NCBI RefSeq assembly: GCF_023515955.1
Contig: NZ_CP097322.1
Span: 868,001-932,000 of the forward strand
Length of the DNA stretch: 64,000 bases
DNA from: Streptomyces sp. RerS4
GTDB lineage: Bacteria > Actinomycetota > Actinomycetes > Streptomycetales > Streptomycetaceae
Direction: 5' to 3'
Notes under the pieces: model-generated
The model's input: the letters and a program-made list of their open reading frames with translations, nothing else
Databases searched by the model: none
What the model was told of the DNA's origin: nothing
Translations under genes and position numbers: made by a program
Shown here: in pieces, positions 38,542 to 47,320 of the stretch
Layout: every line of letters begins with the position of its first letter
Numbering within the stretch: position 1 is the first letter of the stretch

Positions 38542-38937
38542 TCAGGCGGCGCCGGGTGCCGCGTGGCGGACCAGGCAGAACGGGTGGCCCGCCGGGTCGG
38601 CGTAGACGTCCCAGCCGCGCTCCGGCGGGCCCTCCTCCAACGGGGTCGCGCCCAGGGCGAGCACCTGTTCCCGGGCCCGTCCGAGGTCGGGGACGCCGAG
38701 GTCCAGGTGGAACTGCTGGGGGTGGGCCGGGTCCGGCCACCGGGGCGGGCGGTGGTCCGCGACCCGCTGGAAGGCGAGGACCGTCCCGGCCGGGGTGTGC
38801 AGGGTGGTCCAGTCCGCGTCCAGTGACCAGCGCGGGTCGGGTCGGTTGACCTCGCCGCCCAGCAGGGCCGCGTAGAACTCGGCGAGCGCGAGCGGGTGGG
38901 GGCAGTCGAGGACGACGCACTGGAGTTCGGCGATCAC
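38542..38937 (-). CDS. VOC family (glyoxalase/bleomycin-resistance fold) protein
   Basis: A 131-residue protein with a GTG start at 38937 (VIAELQCVVLDCPHPLALAE). Two beta-alpha-beta-beta-beta modules are seen: residues 2-55 (FYAALLGGEVN) and residues 68-128 (QFHLDLGVPDLGRAREQVLA, then GWDVYADPAGHPFCLVRH). The metal-binding pattern His-Glu is not complete, since Asp replaces some positions, so it may be non-enzymatic or bind a different ligand. It lies on the same strand as 38087-38440 with a 101-bp gap. Confidence 0.85.
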   Translation of the reverse strand: MIAELQCVVLDCPHPLALAEFYAALLGGEVNRPDPRWSLDADWTTLHTPAGTVLAFQRVADHRPPRWPDPAHPQQFHLDLGVPDLGRAREQVLALGATPLEEGPPERGWDVYADPAGHPFCLVRHAAPGAA

Positions 38938-39081
38938 GGTGCGATCCTACGTCCGCGCCGCGCCACGCGGCATCGCGAAAGGCTGTTCACGCGACCACAC
39001 CGGAATGCCGAGCGTGCCCACCGGCGTTGACGCTCGTTGTCGGGAACGTTGACTCTTCAAAGACGAAGGCAGGCCACCACC

Positions 39082-39525
39082 ATGACCACCGACATCGACT
39101 GGGACCGCCCCAAGGACCCGAGCTCCGGCTGGCAGCTCGACCACACCCGGCAGTACGTCGCCTCGAACGGCGCCGAGGGCCACGCCTGGAACGGCACCCA
39201 CACCCTGCTCCTGACCACCGTCGGACGCGTCTCGGGACAGGCCGTGCGCACGCCGCTGATCTACGGTCAGGCCGACGGGAACTTCCTGGTCGTCGCCTCC
39301 AAGGGCGGCGCCGCCGAGCACCCGCTGTGGTACCGGAACCTGACGGCCCACCCGGACGTGCGCATCCAGGTCGGCCCCCGCGTCATGCGGGCCACCGCGC
39401 GCACCGCGACGCCCGACGAACGCTGCGCCTACTGGCCCCTGATGGTCAAGGAGTGGCCGGCGTACGACGAGTACCAGACGAAGACGGACCGGGAGATCCC
39501 GATCGTCGTCATCGAGCCCGTCTGA
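39082..39525 (+). CDS. Deazaflavin (F420)-dependent nitroreductase family protein (Ddn-like)
   Basis: A 147-residue split-beta-barrel protein starting MTTDIDWDRPKDPSSGWQLD at 39082. The family signature is seen as LLLTTVGRVSGQAVRTPLIY (near residue 50), FLVVASKGGAAEHPLWYRNL (near residue 75) and the Asp/Pro-rich DEYQTKTDREIPIVVIEPV end. Actinobacterial relatives use F420H2 to reduce quinones or nitro compounds. The C-terminal stop region is duplicated in the following bases. An in-frame upstream start at 39037 exists, but this ATG matches the family opening. Confidence 0.9.
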   Translation: MTTDIDWDRPKDPSSGWQLDHTRQYVASNGAEGHAWNGTHTLLLTTVGRVSGQAVRTPLIYGQADGNFLVVASKGGAAEHPLWYRNLTAHPDVRIQVGPRVMRATARTATPDERCAYWPLMVKEWPAYDEYQTKTDREIPIVVIEPV

Positions 39526-39548
39526 GGTTCAGCGAGCCCGTCTGAGGT
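39513..39548. repeat. 16-bp tandem direct repeat spanning the Ddn-like stop codon
   Basis: CGAGCCCGTCTGAGGT occurs at 39513-39528 and again at 39533-39548, 20 bp apart. The first copy contains the last codons and stop of the Ddn-like gene, so the second looks like a slippage duplicate of the 3' end. Confidence 0.85.
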
Positions 39549-39565
39549 CGGCGAACCGTCCGACG

Positions 39566-41164
39566 TCAGCGGCCCAGCGCCGCCATCGCCGCGTTGTGGC
39601 CCGGAATGCCGCTGACGCCGCCGCCGCGCACCGCCCCGGCTCCGCACAGCAGGACGGTGGGGTGGGCGGTTTCGACGCCCCAGCGGCCGGGGCCGCCGTC
39701 CTGGCCGGCGTAGGGCCAGGACAGGTCCCGGTGGAAGATGTGGCCACCGGGCAGGCGCAGTTCCCGTTCCAGGTCCAGCGGGGTCTTGGCCTCGATGCAG
39801 GGGCGGCCGTCCGCGTCGAAGGCCAGGCAGTCGGTGAGCGGTTCGGCGAGGTGTTCGTCCAGTTGGGCGAGGGTGGCCGTCAGCAGCACCTCGCGCGCCT
39901 GGTGGTTGTCGTGTGCGAACAGCCGCGCGGGGGTGTGCAGTCCGAACAGGGTGAGGGTCTGGTAGCCCTGTTCCGCGAGGTCGGGCCCGAGGATCGAGGG
40001 GTCCGCCAGGGAGTGGCAGTAGATCTCCGAGGGCGGTACGGACGGCAGTTCCCCGGCGGCCGCCTCCCCGTGCGCGCGGCGCAGTTGCTCGTACCCCTCG
40101 GCGATGTGGAAGGTGCCGCCGAAGGCCTCGCGGGGGTCCACCGAGGTGTCGCGCAGCCTGGGCAGCCGCCGGAGCAGCATGTTGACCTTGAGCTGGGCGC
40201 CCTCGGGAGCCGCGGCGTCCTGCGGATCTTCCCCGAGGAGGTCGGCCAACGCCTGCGGGGAGGCGCCCACCAGGACCGTCCGGCCCCTGACGGAGCCCTC
40301 GCCGTTCGCCGTACGGAAGGCCACCTCCACCGGCTTCGTGCCGTCCGGGTGGATCCGTAGCGCCTCGTGCCCGGTGACGATCTCGGCTCCGGCCGCCCGC
40401 GCCGCGTCGGCCAGGGCGTCGGTGAGGGCGCCCATGCCGCCGACGGGCACGTCCCAGTCCCCGGTCCCGCCGCCGATGACGTGGTAGAGGAAGCAGCGGT
40501 TCTGCGCCAGGGAGGGGTCGTGGGCGTCGGCGAACGTGCCGATCAGCCCGTCCGTCAGGACCACGCCCCGCACCAGGTCGTCGGCGAAGCGTTCCTCCAC
40601 CGCCCGCCCGAGCGGCTCCTCGAACAGCATCCGCCACGTGTCCTCGTCGTCGACCCTGGCCCGCAGCTCCGCGCGGGTGGGGAGCGGCTCGGTCAGGGTG
40701 GGGAAGACCGCGCGGGCCAACCGCCCGGTGGCCCCGTAGAACGCGCGCCAGCTCTCGTACTCCCGCTCCGAGCCGGTCAGTCGGGCGAAGGATTCACGGG
40801 TACGGGCCTCCCCGCCGCCGACGAGCAGCCCGCCGCGCCGACCTCCGGGCCCGCCGGCGGCGTAGGGCGTGTACGAGGACACGGTGCGCCGGCGGACCCG
40901 GAACCGCAGGCCCAGGTCCTGGACGAGCTTCGCGGGGAGCAGCGAGACCAGGTAGGAGTAGCGCGACAGTCGGGCGTCGACCCCGGCGAACGGCCGCGTG
41001 GAGACGGCGGCGCCGCCGGTGCGGCCGAGGCGTTCGAGGACCAGCACCGACCGGCCCGCACGGGCCAGGTAGGCGGCGGCGACCAGGCCGTTGTGACCGC
41101 CTCCGACGATCACCGCGTCGTACACCTCGTGCGCGAAACCCCGGGAGCCCGTGAGGGAAGTCAT
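39566..41164 (-). CDS. CrtI/PYROXD2-like FAD-dependent oxidoreductase
   Basis: A 532-residue NAD(P)/FAD oxidoreductase of the phytoene desaturase superfamily, starting MTSLTGSRGFAHEVYDAVIV at 41164. The stop of the TPR gene overlaps this start by ATGA. The FAD motif is VIVGGGHNGLVAAAYLARAG with LERLGRTGGAAVSTRPF after it; the C-terminal GAGAVRGGGVSGIPGHNAAM closes the FAD domain. The middle region is typical of PYROXD2-like proteins, not of dedicated carotenoid enzymes; no phytoene synthase is adjacent. It is the last gene of a coupled group: MpaB-like, kinase, TPR, oxidoreductase. The frame of the kinase runs on into this gene without a stop, which is a consequence of a frameshift upstream. 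Confidence 0.88.
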   Translation of the reverse strand: MTSLTGSRGFAHEVYDAVIVGGGHNGLVAAAYLARAGRSVLVLERLGRTGGAAVSTRPFAGVDARLSRYSYLVSLLPAKLVQDLGLRFRVRRRTVSSYTPYAAGGPGGRRGGLLVGGGEARTRESFARLTGSEREYESWRAFYGATGRLARAVFPTLTEPLPTRAELRARVDDEDTWRMLFEEPLGRAVEERFADDLVRGVVLTDGLIGTFADAHDPSLAQNRCFLYHVIGGGTGDWDVPVGGMGALTDALADAARAAGAEIVTGHEALRIHPDGTKPVEVAFRTANGEGSVRGRTVLVGASPQALADLLGEDPQDAAAPEGAQLKVNMLLRRLPRLRDTSVDPREAFGGTFHIAEGYEQLRRAHGEAAAGELPSVPPSEIYCHSLADPSILGPDLAEQGYQTLTLFGLHTPARLFAHDNHQAREVLLTATLAQLDEHLAEPLTDCLAFDADGRPCIEAKTPLDLERELRLPGGHIFHRDLSWPYAGQDGGPGRWGVETAHPTVLLCGAGAVRGGGVSGIPGHNAAMAALGR

Positions 41165-42303
41165 GGCTCTTGGTAACACACCTGGCCCAGCCGCTCCAGA
41201 CAGTGCGCCTCGTCGGCGTGGGCGAGGACGGTGTCGGGGTGCTCGTCGCCGAGGGAGCGCTCGCGGATGCCCGACAGGTCGCGGTAGATGGGCAGCGCCT
41301 CGTCCCAGCGGCCCAGCCGGCCCAGCCCGACGGCCAGTTCGCGGCGGCTGACCAGGGTGTCCGCGTGCTCGGCGCCCAGGACCCGGGCGCGGGCCTCGCC
41401 CACCGCGCGGGCCTCGGCCACGGCTTCCTCCCACCGTTCCAGGCGGCCCAGGTTGACGCCGAGGACGTGGCGGGCGCGCAGGGTCTCCGGGTCGCCGGCG
41501 CCGTAGGCCCGGGTGCGGTCGCGGACCAGGGCCCGGAAGAGGTCGAGGGCCTCGGCCGCGCGGCCGGTGCGGCCGAGGGCGATGCCGATCTCGTAGCGGG
41601 CGGCGAGGACGTCGGGGTGGTCCCGGCCGAGGAAGCGTTCGCGTACGGCGGCCACGTGCCGGAACCCGGCCAGTGCCTCCTCCCAACGGCCGAGCCGGCC
41701 GAGGGCGTACGCCGCCTCGTAGCGGGTGTGCAGCGTGTCCACGTGCTCCGCGCCGAGGACGGCGGCCCGGTCGGCGGCCACTTCGGCGGCGGTGGCGTGG
41801 GCCTCGGCGTGCCGGCCGAGGGCGCCGAGCGCGCAGGCCAGGTTGTGGCGGCAGCGCAGGGTGTCGGGGTGGCGCGGGCCCATGGTGCGGACGCGGGCGT
41901 CGAGCACGGCCTCGTAGCGCTCGTACGCCTCGCCGTGCCGGCCGAGCCGACCGAGTTCGTACGCCTCCTCCTGGCGGGCCGCGAGGGTGTCGGGGTGGTC
42001 TGGGCCCAGCACTTTCGCCCGGCCCCGCGCGACGGCCGCGTACACGGCCAGGGCCTCTTCGGGGCGGCCCGCGCGGCTGAGGGCGAAGGCGCGGGTGTGT
42101 CCGGCGGCGAGGGCGCCGGGGCGCGCGGAGCCGGCCGCGAGGGTGGTCGGCGCGAACCCGTGGGCGACGGTGAGGCGGGGGTCGTCGGTGGGCGCGGGGC
42201 GGGTGATCGACCGCGTGCCGGGGTCGGTGGGCGGGTCGTGCGCGGGTCGGGGCCGCCGTCGGGCGGGCCGCCGTCCAGGAGCCGGTGAGCACCGCCCACT
42301 CAC
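41161..42303 (-). CDS. TPR (kinesin light chain type) C-terminal part of kinase gene, displaced frame
   Basis: A 380-residue open frame beginning with GTG at 42303. It contains about six repeats of 42 residues with the pattern LGxDHPDTLxxRxExAxxLGRLGRxEEAL, each forming two helices as in kinesin-light-chain TPRs. Examples: VLGPDHPDTLAARQEEAYEL, MGPRHPDTLRCRHNLACALG and LGAEHADTLVSRRELAVGLG. The first 45 residues are Arg/Pro-rich and do not look like a real N-terminus. I interpret it as the C-terminal sensor of the kinase, in a frame displaced from the kinase domain near 42150-42300. It may still be expressed as a separate protein if the GTG is used. Confidence 0.75.
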   Translation of the reverse strand: MSGRCSPAPGRRPARRRPRPAHDPPTDPGTRSITRPAPTDDPRLTVAHGFAPTTLAAGSARPGALAAGHTRAFALSRAGRPEEALAVYAAVARGRAKVLGPDHPDTLAARQEEAYELGRLGRHGEAYERYEAVLDARVRTMGPRHPDTLRCRHNLACALGALGRHAEAHATAAEVAADRAAVLGAEHVDTLHTRYEAAYALGRLGRWEEALAGFRHVAAVRERFLGRDHPDVLAARYEIGIALGRTGRAAEALDLFRALVRDRTRAYGAGDPETLRARHVLGVNLGRLERWEEAVAEARAVGEARARVLGAEHADTLVSRRELAVGLGRLGRWDEALPIYRDLSGIRERSLGDEHPDTVLAHADEAHCLERLGQVCYQEP

Positions 42304-43261
42304 CGCTGGCCGGCCGGGCGTCGATCCCGGCCTTGCGTCCGGCCGTCATCCCGGCGGCCCACGCGGGCAGCGGAGGGTGCGCGCCCGCGGCGCGGCCCGC
42401 GCCGAGCCGTGCCTCGACCAGGCGCCGGTGCACGTGGCGGGCGTCGCCGGGGCGGTCCTCGGGGCGCTTGGCCAGCAGTTCCAGGACGATCCGCTCGAAG
42501 TGGTCGGGCAGCTCCGGCCGGTGCGCGCGCGGCGGTACGGGCGCGGTGTCGCGGTGGCCGACCAGCACGGACCAGGAGTCGCCGAGGTCGAAGGGCGGGG
42601 CGCCGGTGGCGATCTCGTAGAGGACGCAACCGAGGGAGTAGAGGTCGCTGCGGTGGTCGACCTCACCGCCCGCGATCTGTTCGGGGGACATGTAGTGCGG
42701 GGTTCCCATGGCCATGCCGCCGCCGGTGAGCTTGGCGGTGAAGCCGATGTCGTGGGCGAGGCGGGCGATGCCGAAGTCGCAGATCTTCACGGTGCCGTCG
42801 GTGAGCCGCATGATGTTGGCGGGCTTGAGGTCGCGGTGGACGACGCCCTGGTCATGCGTGTAACCGAGGGCGGCGGCCATCTGCTCGGCGATGTCCAGGA
42901 CCACGTCGACGGGGAGCGGGCGGGCCTCGTTGTCCTCCATCAGCTGGCTGAGGTTGCGGCCTTCGAGCAGCTCCATGACCAAGTAGAGGGGTCCGCCGCC
43001 GGCGCTGTCGTCGCCGAAGTCGTGGACGACGGTGACCCCGCGGTGCTGGAGCGAGGCGGCGACGCGCGCCTCACGGCGGAAGCGTTCGCGCAGGACCTGG
43101 GTGAAGTGCGCGTCCTGTTCGGCGCCGATCGGCTTGAGGCACTTGACCGCGACCTGCCGGCCGAGCGACTCGTCGCGGGCACGCCAGACCTCGCCCATAC
43201 CGCCTCGCCCGATCAGATCGAGTGACCGATACCGGCCCTGGATCAGTCTGGACTCCGCCAT
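42250..43261 (-). CDS. Hanks-type Ser/Thr protein kinase, frame broken before TPR part
   Basis: The start at 43261 (MAESRLIQGRYRSLDLIGRG) opens a full kinase domain: G-loop GRGGMGEVWRA, VAVKCLK, catalytic loop HRDLKPANIMRL, DFGIARLAHD, activation segment GTPHYMSPEQIAGGE and DLYSLGCVLYEIATG. After GIDARPASGEWAVLTGSW the reading frame has no stop for over 800 codons and shifts away from the TPR part, so the 3' limit given is only the estimated breakpoint. The start overlaps the MpaB-like stop by 19 bp. Kinases with C-terminal TPRs occur in Streptomyces; the partner may be the CrtI-like protein or MpaB-like protein in the same operon. No transmembrane or PASTA domain is seen. Confidence 0.85.
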
Positions 43262-44184
43262 GTCTTGAAGCCGCCCCCGTCGTCGTGCCGCGCCCTCCCC
43301 GGGCGGTCCAGTATGGCCGCTGATGTACGCAGTGTGTACGTCGAGGGGCGACTCCCGGGGCCCAGGCGACGTATCGCCTTCAAGATGTGACCTGGAGGCA
43401 GTTGCCAGCGTAGACCTGCGGGAATGCTGCGCAGCACGCGACCGGTGAGGCGTAGCCGCCGGGTGACGGCCGGCGGGGGCGGGGCGGGGCGCCCGTAGAG
43501 GCGGTGCGCCCAGTCGGGGAGGGTGTCGTAGGCGAGTGCGGCCAGGGGACGCCACAGCAGGTTTCGGCCAGGGACGAGGAGGGGGTGGACGGGCGGGGCG
43601 CGCAGGAAGTCGTCCACGGCGCGGGCGTCGGCCCCGGCGGCGAGGTGGGGTCGGACCTGCTCGAAGTAGCGGGCCAGCTGCCGGGTGTCGGCGGGCACGC
43701 CGGCCGGGTCGAGGCCGACGACGCGGGCGTTGACGCGGTTCTCGTCCACGTAGCGGTCGGCCTGATCCGGGGTGAGCGGGACGCCGGAGCGGCGCAGGAC
43801 GTGCAGGAAGCTGTCGATCTGCGCGCAGTGCACCCACAGGAGGAGCTCCGGGTCGTCCACGGAGAAGCGCTCGCCAGTGTCCGGGTCCTCGGCGGAAAGT
43901 CGCCGGTGGATCGCGCGGACCCGCTCGCCGGCGCGTTCGGCGGCCTCGGTGGTGCCGTAGGTGAGGGTGCCGACGAAGTCGGCGGTGCGCAGGAGCCGGC
44001 CCCAGGGGTCCTGTGTGAAGTCGGAGTTCCGGACGACGCCGCGCACGGCGCGCGGGTGCAGGGCCTGGAGGTGGAGCGCGCGGACGCCGGCGATCCACAT
44101 GACCGGGTCGCCGTGGCACTGCCAGGTGACCGACCTCGGGCCGTAGAGCCCGGGGTCCGCGCCCTCGTTCGGGGATCCGTTCAT
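43243..44184 (-). CDS. Oxygenase MpaB/Lcp-like (DUF2236) protein
   Basis: A 313-residue protein starting MNGSPNEGADPGLYGPRSVT at 44184 with GGGAGGCGGCGGG upstream; a GTG at 44229 would add 15 residues. DUF2236 motifs: WQCHGDPVMWIAGVRALHLQ (near residue 20), HPRAVRGVV, DFVGTLTYGT and WVHCAQIDSFLHVLRRSG (near residue 105). Members include the haem-containing latex-clearing oxygenase Lcp and the fungal MpaB. The two His in ALHLQALHP and WVHCAQ are the haem candidates, but the ligand is unproven here. It opens the coupled group MpaB-like, kinase, TPR and oxidoreductase. Confidence 0.87.
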   Translation of the reverse strand: MNGSPNEGADPGLYGPRSVTWQCHGDPVMWIAGVRALHLQALHPRAVRGVVRNSDFTQDPWGRLLRTADFVGTLTYGTTEAAERAGERVRAIHRRLSAEDPDTGERFSVDDPELLLWVHCAQIDSFLHVLRRSGVPLTPDQADRYVDENRVNARVVGLDPAGVPADTRQLARYFEQVRPHLAAGADARAVDDFLRAPPVHPLLVPGRNLLWRPLAALAYDTLPDWAHRLYGRPAPPPPAVTRRLRLTGRVLRSIPAGLRWQLPPGHILKAIRRLGPGSRPSTYTLRTSAAILDRPGRARHDDGGGFKTWRSPD

Positions 44185-44269
44185 CCGCCCGCCGCCTCCC
44201 TGCCGGTGCCTGCCCAGTGGGACGTTCACATCATCTCTCCCTCATCCCGGTCCGGGGTACGATCCGGGA

Positions 44270-44911
44270 GTGAACAGTCCCGACTCATACCGGTCGATCA
44301 GGACGGCGCGGGCGTACGACGCCATGGCCTCCGCGTACATCGCCGTCGCGGAGGACTCCCTCGCCTCCCTCCCGCTCGACCGGTCCGTCCTCGCGGCGTT
44401 CGCGGAACTCGTACGGCGTACCGGGACCGGCCCCGTGGCCGACCTGGGCTGCGGACCCGGTTACATGACGGCCCACCTGCGCGACCTCGGGCTCGACGTG
44501 TTCGGTGTCGACCTGTCGCGGGCCCTGATCGAGCACGCCCGCCGGGTCCGGCCGGACCTGCGGTTCACCATCGGCTCGATGACCGCGTTGGAGGTCGCCG
44601 ACGGGGCACTCGGCGGAATCGTCGCGTGGTACTCGATCATTCACGCGCCACCGACCGAAGTCCCGTCGTATTTCACGGAGTTCCATCGCAGCCTGGCCCC
44701 GGCCGGCCACCTCCTCCTCGCCTTCTTCGCCTCGGACGGCGAGCCGGTCGCACCCTTCGACCACGCGGTCACCACCGCCTACCGGTGGCCGATCGACGAC
44801 CTGGCACGGATGGCGACGGACGCCGGCTTCGAGGAGGTGGCCCGCATGCGGCGCCGCCCCCTGGAGGGCGAACGCTTCGAACGGGGACACCTCCTGCTGC
44901 GCAAGTCCTGA
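44270..44911 (+). CDS. Class I SAM-dependent methyltransferase
   Basis: A 213-residue cytoplasmic enzyme with a GTG start at 44270 (VNSPDSYRSIRTARAYDAMA). SAM motif I is VADLGCGPGYMTAHLRDLGL at residues 55-74, and the acidic ribose contact is in VFGVDLSRALIEHARRV. Motif II/III region is GGIVAWYSIIHAPP and the C-terminal TDAGFEEVARMRRRP strand completes the fold. It resembles generic UbiE/Methyltransf_11 members. It is divergent from the MpaB-like gene and converges on the GH65 gene with only 9 bp between stops. The acceptor is unknown. Confidence 0.9.
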   Translation: MNSPDSYRSIRTARAYDAMASAYIAVAEDSLASLPLDRSVLAAFAELVRRTGTGPVADLGCGPGYMTAHLRDLGLDVFGVDLSRALIEHARRVRPDLRFTIGSMTALEVADGALGGIVAWYSIIHAPPTEVPSYFTEFHRSLAPAGHLLLAFFASDGEPVAPFDHAVTTAYRWPIDDLARMATDAGFEEVARMRRRPLEGERFERGHLLLRKS

Positions 44912-44920
44912 CGGGGAGGG

Positions 44921-47320
44921 TCAGCCGGGGGCCGAACGGAACCAGTGCTCCTCGCCCGGAGCCACGGTGACCTGGCGTTCTCCCGGCAGGATCAGCGGCA
45001 GAGGGCCTTGGGGCCCCTCGGGAACCATGATGCCCAGGCGACCCGGCAGGACCCGGATGCGGATGCCGTGCCGGCCGCGGTAGCAGAACGTGAACGAGAG
45101 GCGCGGGATCTCCCGAAGCGGCACCGGGTCGATACGCAGGCCCTCGCCTCCCGCCTCCAGACCTGTGAGGGCGCGTTCGACGAGGTCCAGGGTGCCGGCC
45201 ATCGCCCCGAGGTGGATCCCCTCGCCCGTGGTCCCGCCCTGGATGTCGGTCACGTCGCTGAGCAGGGCCTCCTCGCAGTACCGCCAGGCGTCCTCCCCGC
45301 CCTGGCGGGCGAGGACCCAGCCGTGGACCAGGCTGCTGAGCGTGGATCCGTGGCTGGTGCGCCGGAGGTAGTACGCGACGGTCGCCCGCCACACGGCGTC
45401 GTCCAGGCGGTAGCCGAGGCGACCGAACAGGTCGCGCAGGTCGGCGGGCCGAAAGAGGTAGCCGAGCATGAGGGCGTCGGCTTGCTTGGACGCCTGGTAG
45501 CGGTTGACCGTGTCGCCCTCGGCTTCCAGGATCCGGTCGAGGCGGCGGATGTCGGAGTAACGGGCGCGGTAGGCCTCCCAGTCCAGCTCGGCCAGCTCCC
45601 CGTAACCCTCGAACTGGCTGATCACGCCGGCGTGGAAGGGCACGTACAGGCGACGGGAGACGTCCTCCCACCGGTCGAGCGCCCCGCGGTCGAGGCCGAG
45701 GCTGCTGCGGAGCTCCTCGCGTCGGGTGGCCGGCAGGTCGTCGATCAGGTCGAGGCCGCGCGCCAGGACCCACGCGGCGGTCACGTTGGTGTACGCGTTG
45801 TCGTCGATGCCGGGCAGCGCCGCGTCGGGGTAGGCGTCGTGGTACTCGTCCGGGCCCAGGACGCCGCGGATCCGGTAGCGCCCGTACGACACGTCGTAGG
45901 CGGCGGCCGCCGCCCAGTAGCGGGCGGTCTCCAGGAGCAGTTCCGCCCCGGGGCCGTGCATGAAGCCGGTGTCCCCGGTGGTGCTCCCGTAGCGCCAGAC
46001 GTTCAGGGCGATGGCCGATCCGACGTGGCGCTGGAGGCGCGAGTGGTCGGGCAGCCAGCGGCCCGACCGGGGATTGAGGTGCAGGGACTGCGTCTCCTCT
46101 TCCCCTGAACTGCCGCTCTGCCAGGGGAACATCGCACCCCACATCCCGGCGCGGCGCGCGGCGGTCCGGGCGGCGGGCAGGCGCCGGTGGCGGTACATGA
46201 GCAGGGCTCGCGCCACCTCCGGGAAGTGCAGGGTCAGATAGGGCATGACGAAGAGTTCGTCCCAGAAGACGTGACCGCGGTACGCCTCCCCGTGCAGCCC
46301 CCGCGCGGGCACGCCGGCATCGAGTTCCGCGGTGTGCGGGGAAAGGGTTTGCAGGAGGTGGAAGTGGTGCAGCCGCAGGATCCGGCCCGCCTCGCCGGGG
46401 ACACGCGACTCGGCCTGGCTCCACAGGTGTTCCCACGCGGCCCGGTGGGCGGCGAGCAGGGCGGGGAAGGCGGGCGCCGCCTTGACCCGGTCGACGGCGA
46501 GGGACAGCGGGTCACCGGGCGGCCGGTCCAGCGAGGTGTACAGGGCGGCCGTCTTCACGACGGTGGCGGAGTGCTCGGGGGTGAGAGGCAGTGCGTACGC
46601 CTGCACCGTGGTGGTGGGGGTACAGCCGCTCCGGGCGGAGACGAGCGGCCGGGTCGTGGTCCTGACCGCGAGGCCGATGCCGATCAGCGACGAGGAGGTC
46701 CGGCAGGACAGCCACGCCACGCCTTCCGGCTCGACTCCGGAGCGGTGACCGGTGAGGTGACGTCCGTCGAGATGCCGGTACCGCTCGACGCCGGCGTTGA
46801 TCACGTCGCCGTCGAGGATCGACTCCACCTCGATGTGACCGCTCCACCCGTACGCGCGGAACGTGGTGCGCTGCGCGGCCAGGTGCGCGTCGCCCAGGTG
46901 GACGATCCGGGTGTGCGCGACGCCGAGGCGGCGGCCGTTCTCGTCGCGGAACTCCATGCGTCGGGTGAGTGTCCCGGCGCGCAGGTCGAGGACGACGCGG
47001 TAGTGCCGCAGCCCCGGTGCGTCCGGCGTCAGCCAGTCGCCCGGTGGACCGTCGTCCGGGAGGCAGCGGTAGCGCAGCCGCGTCCAGTTCGGCAGGTTGA
47101 CCATGTCCTCGTTGTCGAGTCGCTTCCCCGCCACCTCCGATGTGAGGCGGTTGTAGCAGCCCGCCACGTACGTCCCCGGGTAGTGGACCGGGTCGGCGGA
47201 CGCCTCCGGCGCGGCGCCGCGGGTGGCGAACCTGCCGTTGGCCAGGGTGCACAGGGCTTCCACCACCCGTTCCGTCTTCGGGTCGTAGGCGTCGTACTCC
47301 CACCTCCAGGGGGAGGTCAT
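44921..47320 (-). CDS. Glycoside hydrolase family 65 (trehalose/kojibiose phosphorylase type)
   Basis: A 799-residue enzyme starting MTSPWRWEYDAYDPKTERVV at 47320, overlapping the HAD stop by ATGA. The N-terminal beta-sandwich spans residues 1-265, the catalytic (alpha/alpha)6 barrel about 300-700, and the C-terminal beta sheet the rest. The general acid is Glu492 in GVLGPDEYHDAYPD, and GHVFWDELFVMPYLTLHFPE is at residues 349-370. The phosphate-binding segment corresponds to YQASKQADALMLGYL and RTSHGSTLSSLVHGW. In related operons GH65 phosphorylases pair with a beta-phosphoglucomutase HAD, as here, giving glucose 6-phosphate from a disaccharide. The HAD partner is damaged, which may affect the pathway. 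Confidence 0.92.
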   Translation of the reverse strand: MTSPWRWEYDAYDPKTERVVEALCTLANGRFATRGAAPEASADPVHYPGTYVAGCYNRLTSEVAGKRLDNEDMVNLPNWTRLRYRCLPDDGPPGDWLTPDAPGLRHYRVVLDLRAGTLTRRMEFRDENGRRLGVAHTRIVHLGDAHLAAQRTTFRAYGWSGHIEVESILDGDVINAGVERYRHLDGRHLTGHRSGVEPEGVAWLSCRTSSSLIGIGLAVRTTTRPLVSARSGCTPTTTVQAYALPLTPEHSATVVKTAALYTSLDRPPGDPLSLAVDRVKAAPAFPALLAAHRAAWEHLWSQAESRVPGEAGRILRLHHFHLLQTLSPHTAELDAGVPARGLHGEAYRGHVFWDELFVMPYLTLHFPEVARALLMYRHRRLPAARTAARRAGMWGAMFPWQSGSSGEEETQSLHLNPRSGRWLPDHSRLQRHVGSAIALNVWRYGSTTGDTGFMHGPGAELLLETARYWAAAAAYDVSYGRYRIRGVLGPDEYHDAYPDAALPGIDDNAYTNVTAAWVLARGLDLIDDLPATRREELRSSLGLDRGALDRWEDVSRRLYVPFHAGVISQFEGYGELAELDWEAYRARYSDIRRLDRILEAEGDTVNRYQASKQADALMLGYLFRPADLRDLFGRLGYRLDDAVWRATVAYYLRRTSHGSTLSSLVHGWVLARQGGEDAWRYCEEALLSDVTDIQGGTTGEGIHLGAMAGTLDLVERALTGLEAGGEGLRIDPVPLREIPRLSFTFCYRGRHGIRIRVLPGRLGIMVPEGPQGPLPLILPGERQVTVAPGEEHWFRSAPG

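Noticed and set aside
39566-44119. A single open frame joining kinase and oxidoreductase (about 1,500 codons)
   Set aside because: The middle part is a shadow of the TPR region; the oxidoreductase has its own start with an ATGA overlap, so a frame break in the kinase-TPR gene is the better explanation.
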